Shown: in pieces, positions 25,953 through 34,423 of the stretch
Numbering within the stretch: the stretch's first letter is position 1
Layout of the letters: the number at the start of each line of letters is the position of its first letter
Assembly (NCBI RefSeq): GCF_003428165.1
Contig: NZ_QLIQ01000019.1
Coordinates: 1 to 59,271, forward strand
From: Cysteiniphilum litorale
GTDB lineage: Bacteria; Pseudomonadota; Gammaproteobacteria; Francisellales; Francisellaceae
DNA length: 59,271 nt
Reading direction: 5' to 3'
Translations under genes and position numbers: made by a program
The notes under the pieces: generated by a model
The model's database searches: none
What the model was told of the DNA's origin: nothing
What the model saw: only the letters and a program-made list of their open reading frames with translations

Positions 25953-27011
25953 CTAGCGCAGATTGGCACCAATAGAGGCTAAACGTTTTTTTAAACTTGG
26001 GTGGGTGGAAAACATATCATCCATACCGCCTGCGGCAAACTTACTACTAGCTGGATCATAAAGATAAGAGGCGCGACGCATACGTTCATTACTATTATGC
26101 GCGTAGCTTTGCGCAGTTTGCGGCTCGTTATGATTTTGACTGATTTTAATCAGTGCATTTGCCATCGGCTTGTTATCACGCATGAGCTCAACGGCACCAG
26201 CATCCGCCATATACTCGCGTGTACGACTTAAGAACAGTACCATCATACTGGTAATAATGGGTAGTATGAAACGCAGCAGCATAATCACCATAAAGATGAT
26301 CGCCATCGCGTTGCCGCCATTATTGTTATCGCGACGATTGCGATTGCTACCAAAAAGTGTTGAATAGAATAAAAATTCAATCATAAACATCAGCATATTC
26401 GATAACACGACGGTAAATAGATTAAGCTTAATATCTTGATTACGAATATGCGTTAACTCGTGTGCCATCACTGCTTGCAGCTCATCGCGATTCAAGCGAT
26501 TAGCAAGTGCACGTGTGACCGCAACCATCGATGATTTTTCAGAAAAGCCTGAAGCAAAGGCATTCATATAATCAGCTTCAATCAAATAGACTTTTGGCAT
26601 ATAGGGCATGTTAGCTGCAATCTTCATCTCTTCAGTAACATTATAAATACGCTGACAAAGTGGATCAGGATCATTTGCGGTGATCTCGCGATACTGAGTT
26701 CCTGCAAGCATGATCTTGTCATAATAGCTAAAGGTTGCGACAAGCCAAATAAATGCAATTACAGTGGATATGATCGTCGCCCAGGGCGTGAGTTTCAAGG
26801 TCGCCACAAGATAAGCGATATCAGCAAAACTTAAACGATATCCCGCATAAGTCACCATACCGCCATATTGACCATAGCGCCAAACAAGATCGATTAAAAA
26901 ACCAAGCGCAAAAAAGATAATTAAAAATAAAGCGATAACGATATATGACTTGCGCGTATTCTTCTTAACGACTTCACGCCAATCAACACCGTTTATATCA
27001 ATTGCTGCCAT
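25953..27011 (-). CDS. M48-family membrane zinc metalloprotease (HtpX-like)
   Basis: Integral-membrane protease thought to degrade damaged membrane proteins. Zinc motif HELTH at residues 184-188, with the third ligand region SRTREYMADAGAVEL downstream. Two hydrophobic segments precede the protease domain (~20-45 and ~80-100) and two follow the active site (~200-225, ~240-265), as in HtpX. Length 352 is longer than E. coli HtpX (293). The gene follows lemA with three bases between stop and start, a common lemA-M48 operon. Confidence 0.9.
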   Translation of the reverse strand: MAAIDINGVDWREVVKKNTRKSYIVIALFLIIFFALGFLIDLVWRYGQYGGMVTYAGYRLSFADIAYLVATLKLTPWATIISTVIAFIWLVATFSYYDKIMLAGTQYREITANDPDPLCQRIYNVTEEMKIAANMPYMPKVYLIEADYMNAFASGFSEKSSMVAVTRALANRLNRDELQAVMAHELTHIRNQDIKLNLFTVVLSNMLMFMIEFLFYSTLFGSNRNRRDNNNGGNAMAIIFMVIMLLRFILPIITSMMVLFLSRTREYMADAGAVELMRDNKPMANALIKISQNHNEPQTAQSYAHNSNERMRRASYLYDPASSKFAAGGMDDMFSTHPSLKKRLASIGANLR

Positions 27012-27014
27012 GGT

Positions 27015-27593
27015 TTATAGCTCAACACGACTATCTTCAAGCACTTGACGTTTTTCATCGCTGACTTGCCAGTAGATGAAATCTTCATCAAGCTTGCTTT
27101 TAAACATATTAACCACAATACCCGCGATCATTGATTTCTTATGAGCGTTGTACTTTTCAATACTGTCGTTAAAAGACTGCTTTGAAAACGCTAGTTTATT
27201 TTCGGTAGAGGTAATTTCTTCCTGCAATTGCATAACATTTTGATTGGCCTTTAAATCAGGATAATTTTCAAACTGAACATTTAAGCCACCGGCGATTTTT
27301 GAGATTTCATTTTCAGCTGCCATACGCGTTTCAGAGTCACCTTTCTCTTTGGCATGTATTGCCTGATTTCTTAAAGCGGTGACGTCTTTTAATGTCGTTT
27401 GCTCATAATCCATATACTTTTTGACGACACTAATCAGTGAGTCAAAGACTTTAGCGCGACGATCCAATTGAACATCAATTTGGCGTTCAGAATTTTTAAC
27501 GGCTTCAATTTCAGCGATAAGACTGTTGTAAGTCATCAAGACATAGCCAAAAATCAAAGCGAGAATAACAACGATAATAATGAGGGCAACCAT
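27015..27593 (-). CDS. lemA: LemA-family protein
   Basis: A 192-residue protein with an N-terminal membrane anchor (VALIIIVVILALIFGYV) and a helical-bundle domain exposed outside the cytoplasm. YNSLIAEIEAVKNSERQIDVQLDRR is the LemA hallmark; ENYPDLKANQNVMQLQEEI is the second. Function is poorly known; it commonly pairs with M48 proteases, as here. RBS AGGAG lies 8 bases upstream of ATG. Confidence 0.92.
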   Translation of the reverse strand: MVALIIIVVILALIFGYVLMTYNSLIAEIEAVKNSERQIDVQLDRRAKVFDSLISVVKKYMDYEQTTLKDVTALRNQAIHAKEKGDSETRMAAENEISKIAGGLNVQFENYPDLKANQNVMQLQEEITSTENKLAFSKQSFNDSIEKYNAHKKSMIAGIVVNMFKSKLDEDFIYWQVSDEKRQVLEDSRVEL

Positions 27594-27730
27594 GGTTTTA
27601 GCTCCTAAATTTTATTGATTACTAAATTATCAAACAGTGTTAATTTGCCACGTATGTTGCTGGCATTCAAGCGTATTGTGTTTCATAATGACAGCATTTT
27701 TAAGCTTAAGTGTAATATAGATTGGGAAAA

Positions 27731-28414
27731 ATGCTTGATTTAGTAGTTGTTGAACCAAAAAAAAAAGCGACACATACGGTGATATGGTTGCATGGTTTGG
27801 GTGCCGATGGACATGATTTTGAGGCGATTGTGCCAGAGTTGAATTTGCCAGTTGATGCAAATGTGCGTTTTATTTTCCCGCATGCGCCTGTGCAACCGGT
27901 GACGATTAACATGGGCATGGAAATGCGTGCTTGGTATGACATAAAACGCATTGATGATATAAAACGTGACGTGGACTGTAAAGGAATTGAAGATTCGTTA
28001 AATGCGCTAGATGAGATCATTAAATCACAGCTTAGTGACGGTGTTGCTACTGAGAATATGATTATTGCAGGTTTTTCTCAAGGCGGAGCGATTGCCGCCT
28101 TAGCAGGACTTACGATGCCTTACTCATTTGCCGGCATTGTGCTGTTATCAACTTATTTGCCAGATTGGGATTATTTTAAAACAAAGCTTAATAATACTAA
28201 TCAGCAAACACCGTTTTTTATAGGGCATGGCAGTCATGACCCAGTGGTACCATTTGCTGCTGGTCAAATGCTTAAAGCTAAGCTTGAGGAATTGGGTATA
28301 AAACACAAATTTCATGACTACCCAATGGAGCATAGCGTGTGTATGCCAGAGATTCAGGACATTAGTCATTTTATTCAATCATGTTATGGGCTGATCAATG
28401 ATACAGCCAGATAA
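27731..28414 (+). CDS. Alpha/beta-hydrolase carboxylesterase (phospholipase/carboxylesterase family)
   Basis: A 227-residue serine hydrolase of the family that includes acyl-protein thioesterase-like esterases. WLHGLGADGHDFEAIVPEL near residues 18-36 carries the oxyanion-hole HGLG; GFSQGGAIA (~ residue 115) contains the nucleophilic Ser; SHDPVVPF provides Asp and EHSVCMPE the His. ATG 27731 follows a GGGA; a TTG three codons upstream is also possible. The last 17 bases overlap hemC, so they are likely coupled. Confidence 0.88.
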   Translation: MLDLVVVEPKKKATHTVIWLHGLGADGHDFEAIVPELNLPVDANVRFIFPHAPVQPVTINMGMEMRAWYDIKRIDDIKRDVDCKGIEDSLNALDEIIKSQLSDGVATENMIIAGFSQGGAIAALAGLTMPYSFAGIVLLSTYLPDWDYFKTKLNNTNQQTPFFIGHGSHDPVVPFAAGQMLKAKLEELGIKHKFHDYPMEHSVCMPEIQDISHFIQSCYGLINDTAR

Positions 28415-29321
28415 ATTAGATAAATTGATTATTGCTTCGCGTGATAGCCAGCTAGCATTATGGCAGAGCCGTTACGTCAAGGAATTGTTAGAGCAAACAC
28501 ATCCTGGATTGATTTGTGAGATTATCACAATGAAAACACAAGGCGATAAGATTCTTGATCGCCCATTGAATCAAATCGGTGGTAAAGCACTTTTCATGAA
28601 AGAGCTTGAAGTAGCAATGACGAAGGGGCGTGCAGATATCGCTGTTCATTCATTGAAAGATGTTCCGTATGAGCTACCTGAAGGCTTTGCATTGGGTGCT
28701 TTTTGTCAACGTGAGAATCCACAAGATGCTTTTGTGTCGAATGCTTTTGCTAGTATTGATGATTTGCCACGAGGGGCGATTGTTGGCACATCAAGTCTAA
28801 GGCGTAAAGCGCAACTGTTAGCCTATCGATCAGACTTAAATGTTCGTGATTTGCGTGGCAATGTGCAAACACGACTCAAAAAACTTGATGATGGTCTATA
28901 TGATGCGATTATTTTGGCAGCAGCTGGATTGATTCGCTTAGAGCTAACTGCGCGCATCAAAAGCTTGATTGATGTTAATATTTCCTTGCCAGCTGTTGGG
29001 CAGGGCATTGTCGTTGTTGAGTATTTAGCACAGAACCCTCAAATTAAAGCACTATTAAATGCTATTGATAACGAAGATGCTAGAGTATGCGCCTTGGCAG
29101 AGCGTAGCTTTAATGAAGCGCTACAAGGTGGCTGTCATGTGCCAATTGCTGCATTTTGTGAAAAAGATGCTAACAGCTTGCAGTTAACGGCAATGGTCGC
29201 TAGTAGCGATGGTAAACAGCTAATGCGCGAAGTATTGATTGGTAGTAATGCTATTGATCTAGGTAAAGCGTTAGCACAAAAGATGATTGAAAAGGGTGCA
29301 AAGGCCATATTGCAACAATGA
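28398..29321 (+). CDS. hemC: Porphobilinogen deaminase (hydroxymethylbilane synthase)
   Basis: Joins four porphobilinogens into hydroxymethylbilane in heme synthesis. ASRDSQLALWQ at the N-terminus, ALFMKELEVAM, VHSLKDVP with the catalytic Asp, GTSSLRRKAQL and DLRGNVQTRL are all present; the dipyrromethane-binding Cys is in LQGGCHVP (~ residue 245). Length 307 is normal. It overlaps the esterase gene by 17 bases. Neither hemD nor other heme genes are adjacent. Confidence 0.96.
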   Translation: MIQPDKLDKLIIASRDSQLALWQSRYVKELLEQTHPGLICEIITMKTQGDKILDRPLNQIGGKALFMKELEVAMTKGRADIAVHSLKDVPYELPEGFALGAFCQRENPQDAFVSNAFASIDDLPRGAIVGTSSLRRKAQLLAYRSDLNVRDLRGNVQTRLKKLDDGLYDAIILAAAGLIRLELTARIKSLIDVNISLPAVGQGIVVVEYLAQNPQIKALLNAIDNEDARVCALAERSFNEALQGGCHVPIAAFCEKDANSLQLTAMVASSDGKQLMREVLIGSNAIDLGKALAQKMIEKGAKAILQQ

Positions 29322-29330
29322 TGCAGAAGA

Positions 29331-29606
29331 TTACATGCCAAAAATGCTAGCATGGCTACCGATATCAAGAAGTGTAATGCTCTCGCCATCAATTTTAAGG
29401 TATAACAATAAGTCATCAGGCTTTAAGTGCAGCTCTCGAATACCCTTTAAATTACCTTTGAGCTCATGATCTTTGTATTTTCTGGGAATCGGTCTGTTAT
29501 TGCTCAGAAGCTCAATAATGAGCTTGAGCTCCTTTAAAACGGCTTTATTGGCGCGATATTTCTTTAGTGACTTGATAAACCGCTTCTTTTGGATGATGTC
29601 AAGCAT
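29331..29606 (-). CDS. YafQ/RelE-type toxin
   Basis: A 91-residue predicted ribosome-dependent endoribonuclease. KKRFIKSLKKYRANKAVLKELKLIIELL is the first helix pair, then YKDHELKGNLKGIRELHLKPDDLLLYL, which is the YafQ pattern (conserved HxL, the catalytic-loop HL.PD.LLLY and a C-terminal His in DIGSHASIFG). It overlaps the antitoxin gene by 8 bases. It is convergent to hemC, 9 bases away. Confidence 0.9.
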   Translation of the reverse strand: MLDIIQKKRFIKSLKKYRANKAVLKELKLIIELLSNNRPIPRKYKDHELKGNLKGIRELHLKPDDLLLYLKIDGESITLLDIGSHASIFGM

Positions 29607-29826
29607 TCTTAATCATCTCGTCTAGGTGCTTTAAAAAATCTTCGCTACTACAGCGCTCATCACCAGTGGTATCCAGTAAAGATTTCTCAATTGGAGTAAG
29701 TGTTTTTTTATAAGCATTTGCGAGTAGCAATCGAGCATATGAACTTGTGGATAATCCAGCTTCTTTTGCACTATTTTTTAGACTTTTAGCTAAGCTATCT
29801 TCTAACATGACTTGTATTTTTTGCAT
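29599..29826 (-). CDS. RelB/DinJ-type antitoxin
   Basis: A 75-residue ribbon-helix-helix antitoxin. IQVMLEDSLAKSLKNSAKEAGLSTSSYARLLL forms the DNA-binding ribbon and two helices; the C-terminal acidic tail (EDFLKHLDEMIKNA) would wrap the toxin. Positioned first in the two-gene unit with an 8-base overlap, typical of DinJ-YafQ. Confidence 0.85.
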   Translation of the reverse strand: MQKIQVMLEDSLAKSLKNSAKEAGLSTSSYARLLLANAYKKTLTPIEKSLLDTTGDERCSSEDFLKHLDEMIKNA

Positions 29827-29837
29827 ATCATCACCTG

Positions 29838-29862
29838 TACTCTTTATGATTCATCAAGAGTA
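29838..29862. promoter_or_regulatory. Operator candidate of the DinJ-YafQ module
   Basis: TACTCTT (29838-29844) and AAGAGTA (29856-29862) form a perfect 7-bp inverted repeat around an 11-base spacer that itself contains the palindrome ATGA-T-TCAT (29846-29854). It lies 11-36 bases upstream of the antitoxin ATG. Confidence 0.6.
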
Positions 29863-29912
29863 ATTCTAGCATGCAAAAAGGGTGTTGTCGTTTACTTAAT
29901 GGATTAAGCTTC

Positions 29913-30004
29913 AATATTTTCCGAGCAATCCTTCATGCTCTGAATGAAGCCGAAGGACGATGTAGAGATAACATATGGCTTCGACTAATGCTCAGCTAAC
30001 GCTT
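29913..30004 (-). repeat. Diverged dispersed repeat, family A, copy 4
   Basis: The reverse complement near 29966-30004 reads GTTAGCTGAGCATTAGTCGAAGCC, close to the family A core GTTGGCTGAGCGTCAGTCGAAGCC at 48338. The left part keeps a CCTTCGG..CAGAG segment similar in layout to the second half of family A. Intergenic, downstream of the yqeG-like gene. Confidence 0.45.
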
Positions 30005-30022
30005 ATATAATGGTATAGCAAC

Positions 30023-30586
30023 TTAAAGAAAAATTGACTTCTCAATAAAACGTAGTAATCCAAAAAAGCTTTCCTGAAAAGGTCGTCTTTTATAGTTGCT
30101 ATAGGGGCTCATAACTAGAATAGGAAAGCTACCAGCCAAAATGCAGGCAAGACATCCAGTAAGTAGTCGATCATCAACAAGAGCAAGTTCATGTGCTTTA
30201 CATTGTGCAAGCTCTTGAATTTTTAATAAGCCATCGGGATAAGGCTTTTTAGCAACACCATCGATAAAGCGGATATTAGGGAAGTGTGTAGCAAAATACT
30301 GAGCGCGCTCTGCGGTTGGCATATTTGAAAGAATAAAAATATTATGTTCACTATACTTCTCCGTTAGCGCGTTAAGCCAATTGAGAATTTTTTCATCCGG
30401 TAATGGTTGACCATGAGGCGCAAGTACGCCATCAAAATCAAGCGCAATATAACGAATACCTGATTTTTTAAGTTTTTCAGGATTTAACTGTATGACATTT
30501 TCCACTTGATGTTTGCGCTGGGCAATCGCTTTTATTTTTTTACGTTGATACCAGCTCATTTTAATCGTAAAACTAAATCGTCCCAT
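30023..30586 (-). CDS. YqeG-like HAD-superfamily (IIIA) phosphatase
   Basis: A 187-residue HAD phosphatase. Motif I is DFDGVLAPHG (~ residues 47-56) with nucleophile and acid Asp; motif II LSNMP; motif III KPYPDGL; motif IV VDDRLLTGCLAC. The order and the short loops match the YqeG/IIIA group; its substrate is unknown. It starts five bases after the rsmI stop, so the two are cotranscribed. The ~30 N-terminal basic residues are longer than the core. Confidence 0.8.
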   Translation of the reverse strand: MGRFSFTIKMSWYQRKKIKAIAQRKHQVENVIQLNPEKLKKSGIRYIALDFDGVLAPHGQPLPDEKILNWLNALTEKYSEHNIFILSNMPTAERAQYFATHFPNIRFIDGVAKKPYPDGLLKIQELAQCKAHELALVDDRLLTGCLACILAGSFPILVMSPYSNYKRRPFQESFFGLLRFIEKSIFL

Positions 30587-30591
30587 TAAAT

Positions 30592-31479
30592 CTATATTCC
30601 TGATGTGTTATTGGTATTATTTTGTTTATCTTCTTGTATTGCAAGCGCTTGCTTATATAGGGCATTTTTTTTGCCTTGGGTAAGCTCTACTGCGATGCTG
30701 ACGGCTTTTTTAATTGGCAGTTCCTCAAGCAATAGGCTAAGCAGTTTATGTTCATCAACAATAGTATCGTCTTTTTCATCTGCCTTAATTCCTTCAATGA
30801 GGATAACAAATTCTCCCTTTGTTAATGAAGAATCTTGTGCAAAGTCAGACAAAATATCATTAGCAGTCCCATGAAAGAAACGCTCAAATTGTTTGGTCAA
30901 TTCTTTGGCAACAACTAGTGTGTGATTTGGTAATGTGTCTTGAATATCTGTGAGTGTGGCAATAATTCGATGTGTTGACTCATAAAAGGCTGTTGTGATC
31001 GTTGATTTTTCAATGCTTTGTAAAATCTTTTTGCGAGCTCCTGACTTAGCAGGTAAGAAACCTTTAAATTGAAAGCCATCGGTTGCAATACCAGCTGCGG
31101 ATAAGGCGGTAATCAGAGCGCTAGCACCAGGTAATGGCACTACGGCATAGCCTTTTTCACGCAGCGTTTTTACCAAGTAAAAGCCGGGATCACTAATCAA
31201 TGGCGTGCCGGCATCACTAACTAAAGCCACTATTTTTTGATCGTTTAAGTGCTCGATTAATAAATCAACACGCGCCTGTTCGTTATGTTCATGGCAAGAG
31301 ATAATTACTGGTGGCTTAATTGCATATTGCTCTAACAATTTGCGCGTGACTCGCGTATCTTCAGCAAAGATTATCTCAGCTTGTTTTAAAGCATCTAAAG
31401 CACGCAACGTAATATCCTGTAAATTGCCGATTGGTGTCGCGACAACATATAACACACCGCGTTCAATTTGATTTTTCAT
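30592..31479 (-). CDS. rsmI: 16S rRNA (cytidine-1402-2'-O)-methyltransferase
   Basis: Tetrapyrrole-methylase-fold SAM enzyme that 2'-O-methylates C1402 of 16S rRNA. GVLYVVATPIGNLQDITLRAL at the N-terminus, FAEDTRVTRKLL, LVSDAGTPLISDPGF and PGASALITALSAAG are the family hallmarks; KELTKQFERF lies in the second half. Length 295 is typical. It is followed directly by the yqeG-like gene. Confidence 0.95.
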   Translation of the reverse strand: MKNQIERGVLYVVATPIGNLQDITLRALDALKQAEIIFAEDTRVTRKLLEQYAIKPPVIISCHEHNEQARVDLLIEHLNDQKIVALVSDAGTPLISDPGFYLVKTLREKGYAVVPLPGASALITALSAAGIATDGFQFKGFLPAKSGARKKILQSIEKSTITTAFYESTHRIIATLTDIQDTLPNHTLVVAKELTKQFERFFHGTANDILSDFAQDSSLTKGEFVILIEGIKADEKDDTIVDEHKLLSLLLEELPIKKAVSIAVELTQGKKNALYKQALAIQEDKQNNTNNTSGI

Positions 31480-31564
31480 AAGCTTTTTTACCTAACCCTA
31501 ACTAGGGGGAAAACTATTTTAAGGAGATGCGACGTTAAAAAATAAATTACTATATTCATATGGG

Positions 31565-32962
31565 TTACTCCAGTATTTTCCAATGACCTCTTGTGCCCCC
31601 AATTCGCTGAATATAACCATTCTCGCGAAGTTGTCGAATGTTTTTTTCAATAGCTGCAGTGGTAATAGAGAGCATGATTGATAGTTGTTTCGCAGAAATT
31701 TTGGGATCATTTCTCATTGCAGATAGTATTTTAAGTTTAGTATTACCTAACTCATTACCTAACTCATTACCTAACTCATTACCTAACTCATTACCTAACT
31801 CATTACCTAACTCATTACCTAACTCATTACCTAACTCATTACCTAACTTAGATGATTTCTGTAACTCGATCAATATTCCCCCAGACTTTTCTATGATTTG
31901 TGGTGGAGGCATAAAGGCAGCTTTGCAGGTATCGATGATTTTTTCAATTCCACGACCCCAAGAGTCGATATAGCCAGCTCGATAGCAAACCTCTGCCAAT
32001 AGGGGATTGCGAGGGATAGACTCATGTGTTTTAAATAGCTGTTCAATCGATAAATCCTCTGGAAGGGAGCCTGCATTCCACAAGGTTAGCTTATGATCAT
32101 AAACCTTCATCTGTGTCATGCTGCCAAGGTAGCTACGATGGACTAATGCATTTAGTAGCATTTCACGCAACGCTGCTACAGGATATTCGAGTTCCTCGAT
32201 GCGCTTGACACCCTCAAAGCGGATAGGCTTAGTCAAGAATTTTTTTTCCAGTTGTTCTATTGCATCATGCAATATTTGAATTAAATTTCCCTCGCATGTT
32301 TCCTGAAAGCGAATATCAGTATCTGTTTGACCAAATCGACCTATTTTAACGAATAAATTAGGGTAGAACTCTTGAGGGTCTTTTCCGAATAATACCAAGG
32401 CTGCTCGTGTTATGCCTTGACGAGTTATTAAGTGTAATTTTTGCAGTACTTCTTTTGAGTTTAATTTATCTAAATTAGGTAAGCGCCCAGCGGTTGCAGC
32501 ATCAGTTTTAAAGCGTTGAATTGTATTGCTATCGATATCATCTAAAGTTGCATGCTCTTCGATTACTCGATCCCATGTTATACCCATTTTACGCATCAAA
32601 AAATCACTCAACGCATTACCTTTTAATTCCTGTTTGGTACTTCCGGAGCGCCAATAATATTGACCACGCAGTGAGATGGGGATACTTGCTGAGTTAACAA
32701 TGATTTCAATATATGATTTTCCTTGTTCTGTATGCAGGTTAATTATGGGTATCAAACCCAGTTGGTCACGAATTTTATTGGGGAGTTCTTCTAACAGTCT
32801 TTTAGTATTAGGTAGTCCAATTACTTTGCCGCAGTCATTAACGCCAATATATATTTTGCCACCTTGGGCATTGGCAAAACCGCAAATCCACTTTAGATAT
32901 TCATCTTGCCAAGATGATTTCCATTCAACATTATGAGATTCAGGAGAATTGGAAATAATCAT
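31565..32962 (-). CDS. Schlafen/AlbA_2-domain ATP-binding protein with LGNE repeat array
   Basis: A 465-residue protein. The N-terminus is an AlbA_2 (Schlafen-type) domain: SHNVEWKSSWQDEYLKWICGFANAQGGKIYIGVNDCGKVIGL, residues ~8-50. The middle has the RecG-like C-terminal ATPase-type motif EYPVAALREMLLNALVHRSY (~245) and RNPLLAEVCYRAGYIDSWGRGIEKI. Residues ~378-413 are nine copies of LGN separated by E, encoded by a 12-bp tandem repeat. A C-terminal winged-helix (~415-465: ISAKQLSIMLSITTAAIEKNIRQLRENGYIQRIG) follows. Such proteins are usually called transcriptional regulators or defence-associated; role unknown. Its ATG overlaps the murC stop (ATGA), an odd neighbour for an accessory gene. 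Confidence 0.85.
   Translation of the reverse strand: MIISNSPESHNVEWKSSWQDEYLKWICGFANAQGGKIYIGVNDCGKVIGLPNTKRLLEELPNKIRDQLGLIPIINLHTEQGKSYIEIIVNSASIPISLRGQYYWRSGSTKQELKGNALSDFLMRKMGITWDRVIEEHATLDDIDSNTIQRFKTDAATAGRLPNLDKLNSKEVLQKLHLITRQGITRAALVLFGKDPQEFYPNLFVKIGRFGQTDTDIRFQETCEGNLIQILHDAIEQLEKKFLTKPIRFEGVKRIEELEYPVAALREMLLNALVHRSYLGSMTQMKVYDHKLTLWNAGSLPEDLSIEQLFKTHESIPRNPLLAEVCYRAGYIDSWGRGIEKIIDTCKAAFMPPPQIIEKSGGILIELQKSSKLGNELGNELGNELGNELGNELGNELGNELGNELGNTKLKILSAMRNDPKISAKQLSIMLSITTAAIEKNIRQLRENGYIQRIGGTRGHWKILE
31742..31849 (-). repeat. 12-bp in-frame tandem repeat, 9 copies
   Basis: Nine consecutive copies of a 12-base unit (plus strand ATTACCTAACTC) encode LGNE on the minus strand between the ATPase-like and winged-helix domains. 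Because 12 is a multiple of three, slippage would change linker length by 4 residues per unit without a frameshift. Confidence 0.92.
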
Positions 32963-34344
32963 GATAATAAACTCACTAAATGGGCGATATCACCGGCACC
33001 TTGTACGAGTACCACATCATGCGCTGTGGCAAGTTTATCGATAAGGGTTTTGGCTTCGTTGTTATTATCAACGTAAAAGCATTGCGGGTGTTTGTTTGTT
33101 AATGCATTAAATAAATCCAATGAATGCGCGCCCTCAATTGGGTCTTCACTGGCGGCGTAACTGCGCATTAGAATCACAATATCCGCACTGTTTAAACAAC
33201 CGATAAACTCATGAAATAAATCGCGCGTCCGTGTATAGCGGTGAGGCTGATAGATGTGGATAAGGCGTTGATGCGGAAATTGTTGTGAAACAGCATCCAG
33301 TGTGCTTTGAATCTCAACCGGATGGTGACCATAATCATCAATGAGCTCGATTGAATGATTGTTAATAGTGGTTTGGTAGTGATTAAAGCGACGATAAATA
33401 CCTTTAAAGCTTAATAGTGCCTGTTTAATCGTATTCTCGGCAATGCCAAACATAAGGCAAAGTGCAATGGCAGCAAGCGTATTTTCAGCATTATGCTTAC
33501 CAGGCAAGGTGCTTATGAAGTCGTTATAGCTCTTATCTGTAATGGTAATATCAAATTTCGCGTGATGTGTTGTTTGCTCGAAATGAGTGATTTGAATATC
33601 CATATCATTGTTTAAACCATAATGTAGGGCATTTGGCTTGTGTGTTTTTATCCTCTCTACGAGTTGATAAGCGCTGTTACTGCCACTGCCAATAAGAATT
33701 TCGCCACTAACGTTATCAGCTAAAGCGAAATTAGCAAAGCTTTGAATAAGGGCTTTAATTTCATGTTGATAGGTTTGCATATGATCAAGATCAACGTTAC
33801 TGATAATAATATGCTTAGGGTGTATCTTAAGAAATGAGGCATCACTTTCATCGGCCTCAATAATCATATAAGGTGAATTGCCAGCATGTGCGTGATGCGT
33901 GAAGTTATTAGCAAGTCCACCGTTAATAAAACTTGGATCAAGTCCTGCTTCACGCATGATATGTGCCAAAAGACTAGTGATCGTTGTTTTGCCATGAGTG
34001 CCAGTAATGGCAATAAGCTCAGCATAGTCTTTACTTAAAAAGGCTAAGAATTCGGCGCGATGATAAATTTTTATGTTTTGATTCAATGCCTTTTGATATT
34101 CAGGGTTATCTTTGCGCATGGCGGAGGTATAAATCACCGCATCAGCATTGGTTAAGTTCTTAGCATCATGCCCATGTGTGATATGCGCACCCATTTTAGT
34201 AAGCTTTGATGTGAGCTCTGATGATTGCAAATCAGAGCCAGATACACGATAGCCTTTTTGTAGGCAAAATATCGCAAGTGCTGACATGCCCATGCCGCCA
34301 ATGCCGATAAAATGATAATGTGGTGTTTTTTGTGTCGTTGTCAC
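32959..34344 (-). CDS. murC: UDP-N-acetylmuramate--L-alanine ligase
   Basis: Adds L-Ala to UDP-MurNAc in peptidoglycan synthesis, in the cytoplasm. HFIGIGGMGMSALA (~ residues 11-24) binds UDP, GTHGKTT (~113-119) is the ATP loop, EADESDASFL and DDYGHHPVEI follow, and YQPHRYTRTRDLF and VQGAGDI in the C-terminal domain distinguish MurC from Mpl. Length 461 fits. The start is a GTG at 34344 without a clear RBS. No other mur or fts genes lie beside it, unlike the usual dcw cluster. Its stop overlaps the start of the Schlafen-like gene. Confidence 0.9.
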   Translation of the reverse strand: MTTTQKTPHYHFIGIGGMGMSALAIFCLQKGYRVSGSDLQSSELTSKLTKMGAHITHGHDAKNLTNADAVIYTSAMRKDNPEYQKALNQNIKIYHRAEFLAFLSKDYAELIAITGTHGKTTITSLLAHIMREAGLDPSFINGGLANNFTHHAHAGNSPYMIIEADESDASFLKIHPKHIIISNVDLDHMQTYQHEIKALIQSFANFALADNVSGEILIGSGSNSAYQLVERIKTHKPNALHYGLNNDMDIQITHFEQTTHHAKFDITITDKSYNDFISTLPGKHNAENTLAAIALCLMFGIAENTIKQALLSFKGIYRRFNHYQTTINNHSIELIDDYGHHPVEIQSTLDAVSQQFPHQRLIHIYQPHRYTRTRDLFHEFIGCLNSADIVILMRSYAASEDPIEGAHSLDLFNALTNKHPQCFYVDNNNEAKTLIDKLATAHDVVLVQGAGDIAHLVSLLS

Positions 34345-34423
34345 GGTGATTATTTATTATGGCAAATCAATACTGCTAAGTAGTTTAATATAACTAGAGA
34401 TAAAAATATTGGGGAATTTGGTT

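Noticed and set aside
31742-31849. Regular short repeats that could suggest a CRISPR array
   Set aside because: The 12-bp units are contiguous with no spacers and are in frame in a coding gene.
31638-31973. Plus-strand frame with a repeated LPNS peptide
   Set aside because: It is antisense to the Schlafen-like gene and mirrors the 12-bp array; no RBS or homologue-like sequence.
32959-34344. Mpl (murein tripeptide ligase) instead of MurC
   Set aside because: YQPHRYTRTRDLF and VQGAGDI, with the full-length UDP-binding N-terminus, fit MurC; Mpl has a different C-terminal pattern.
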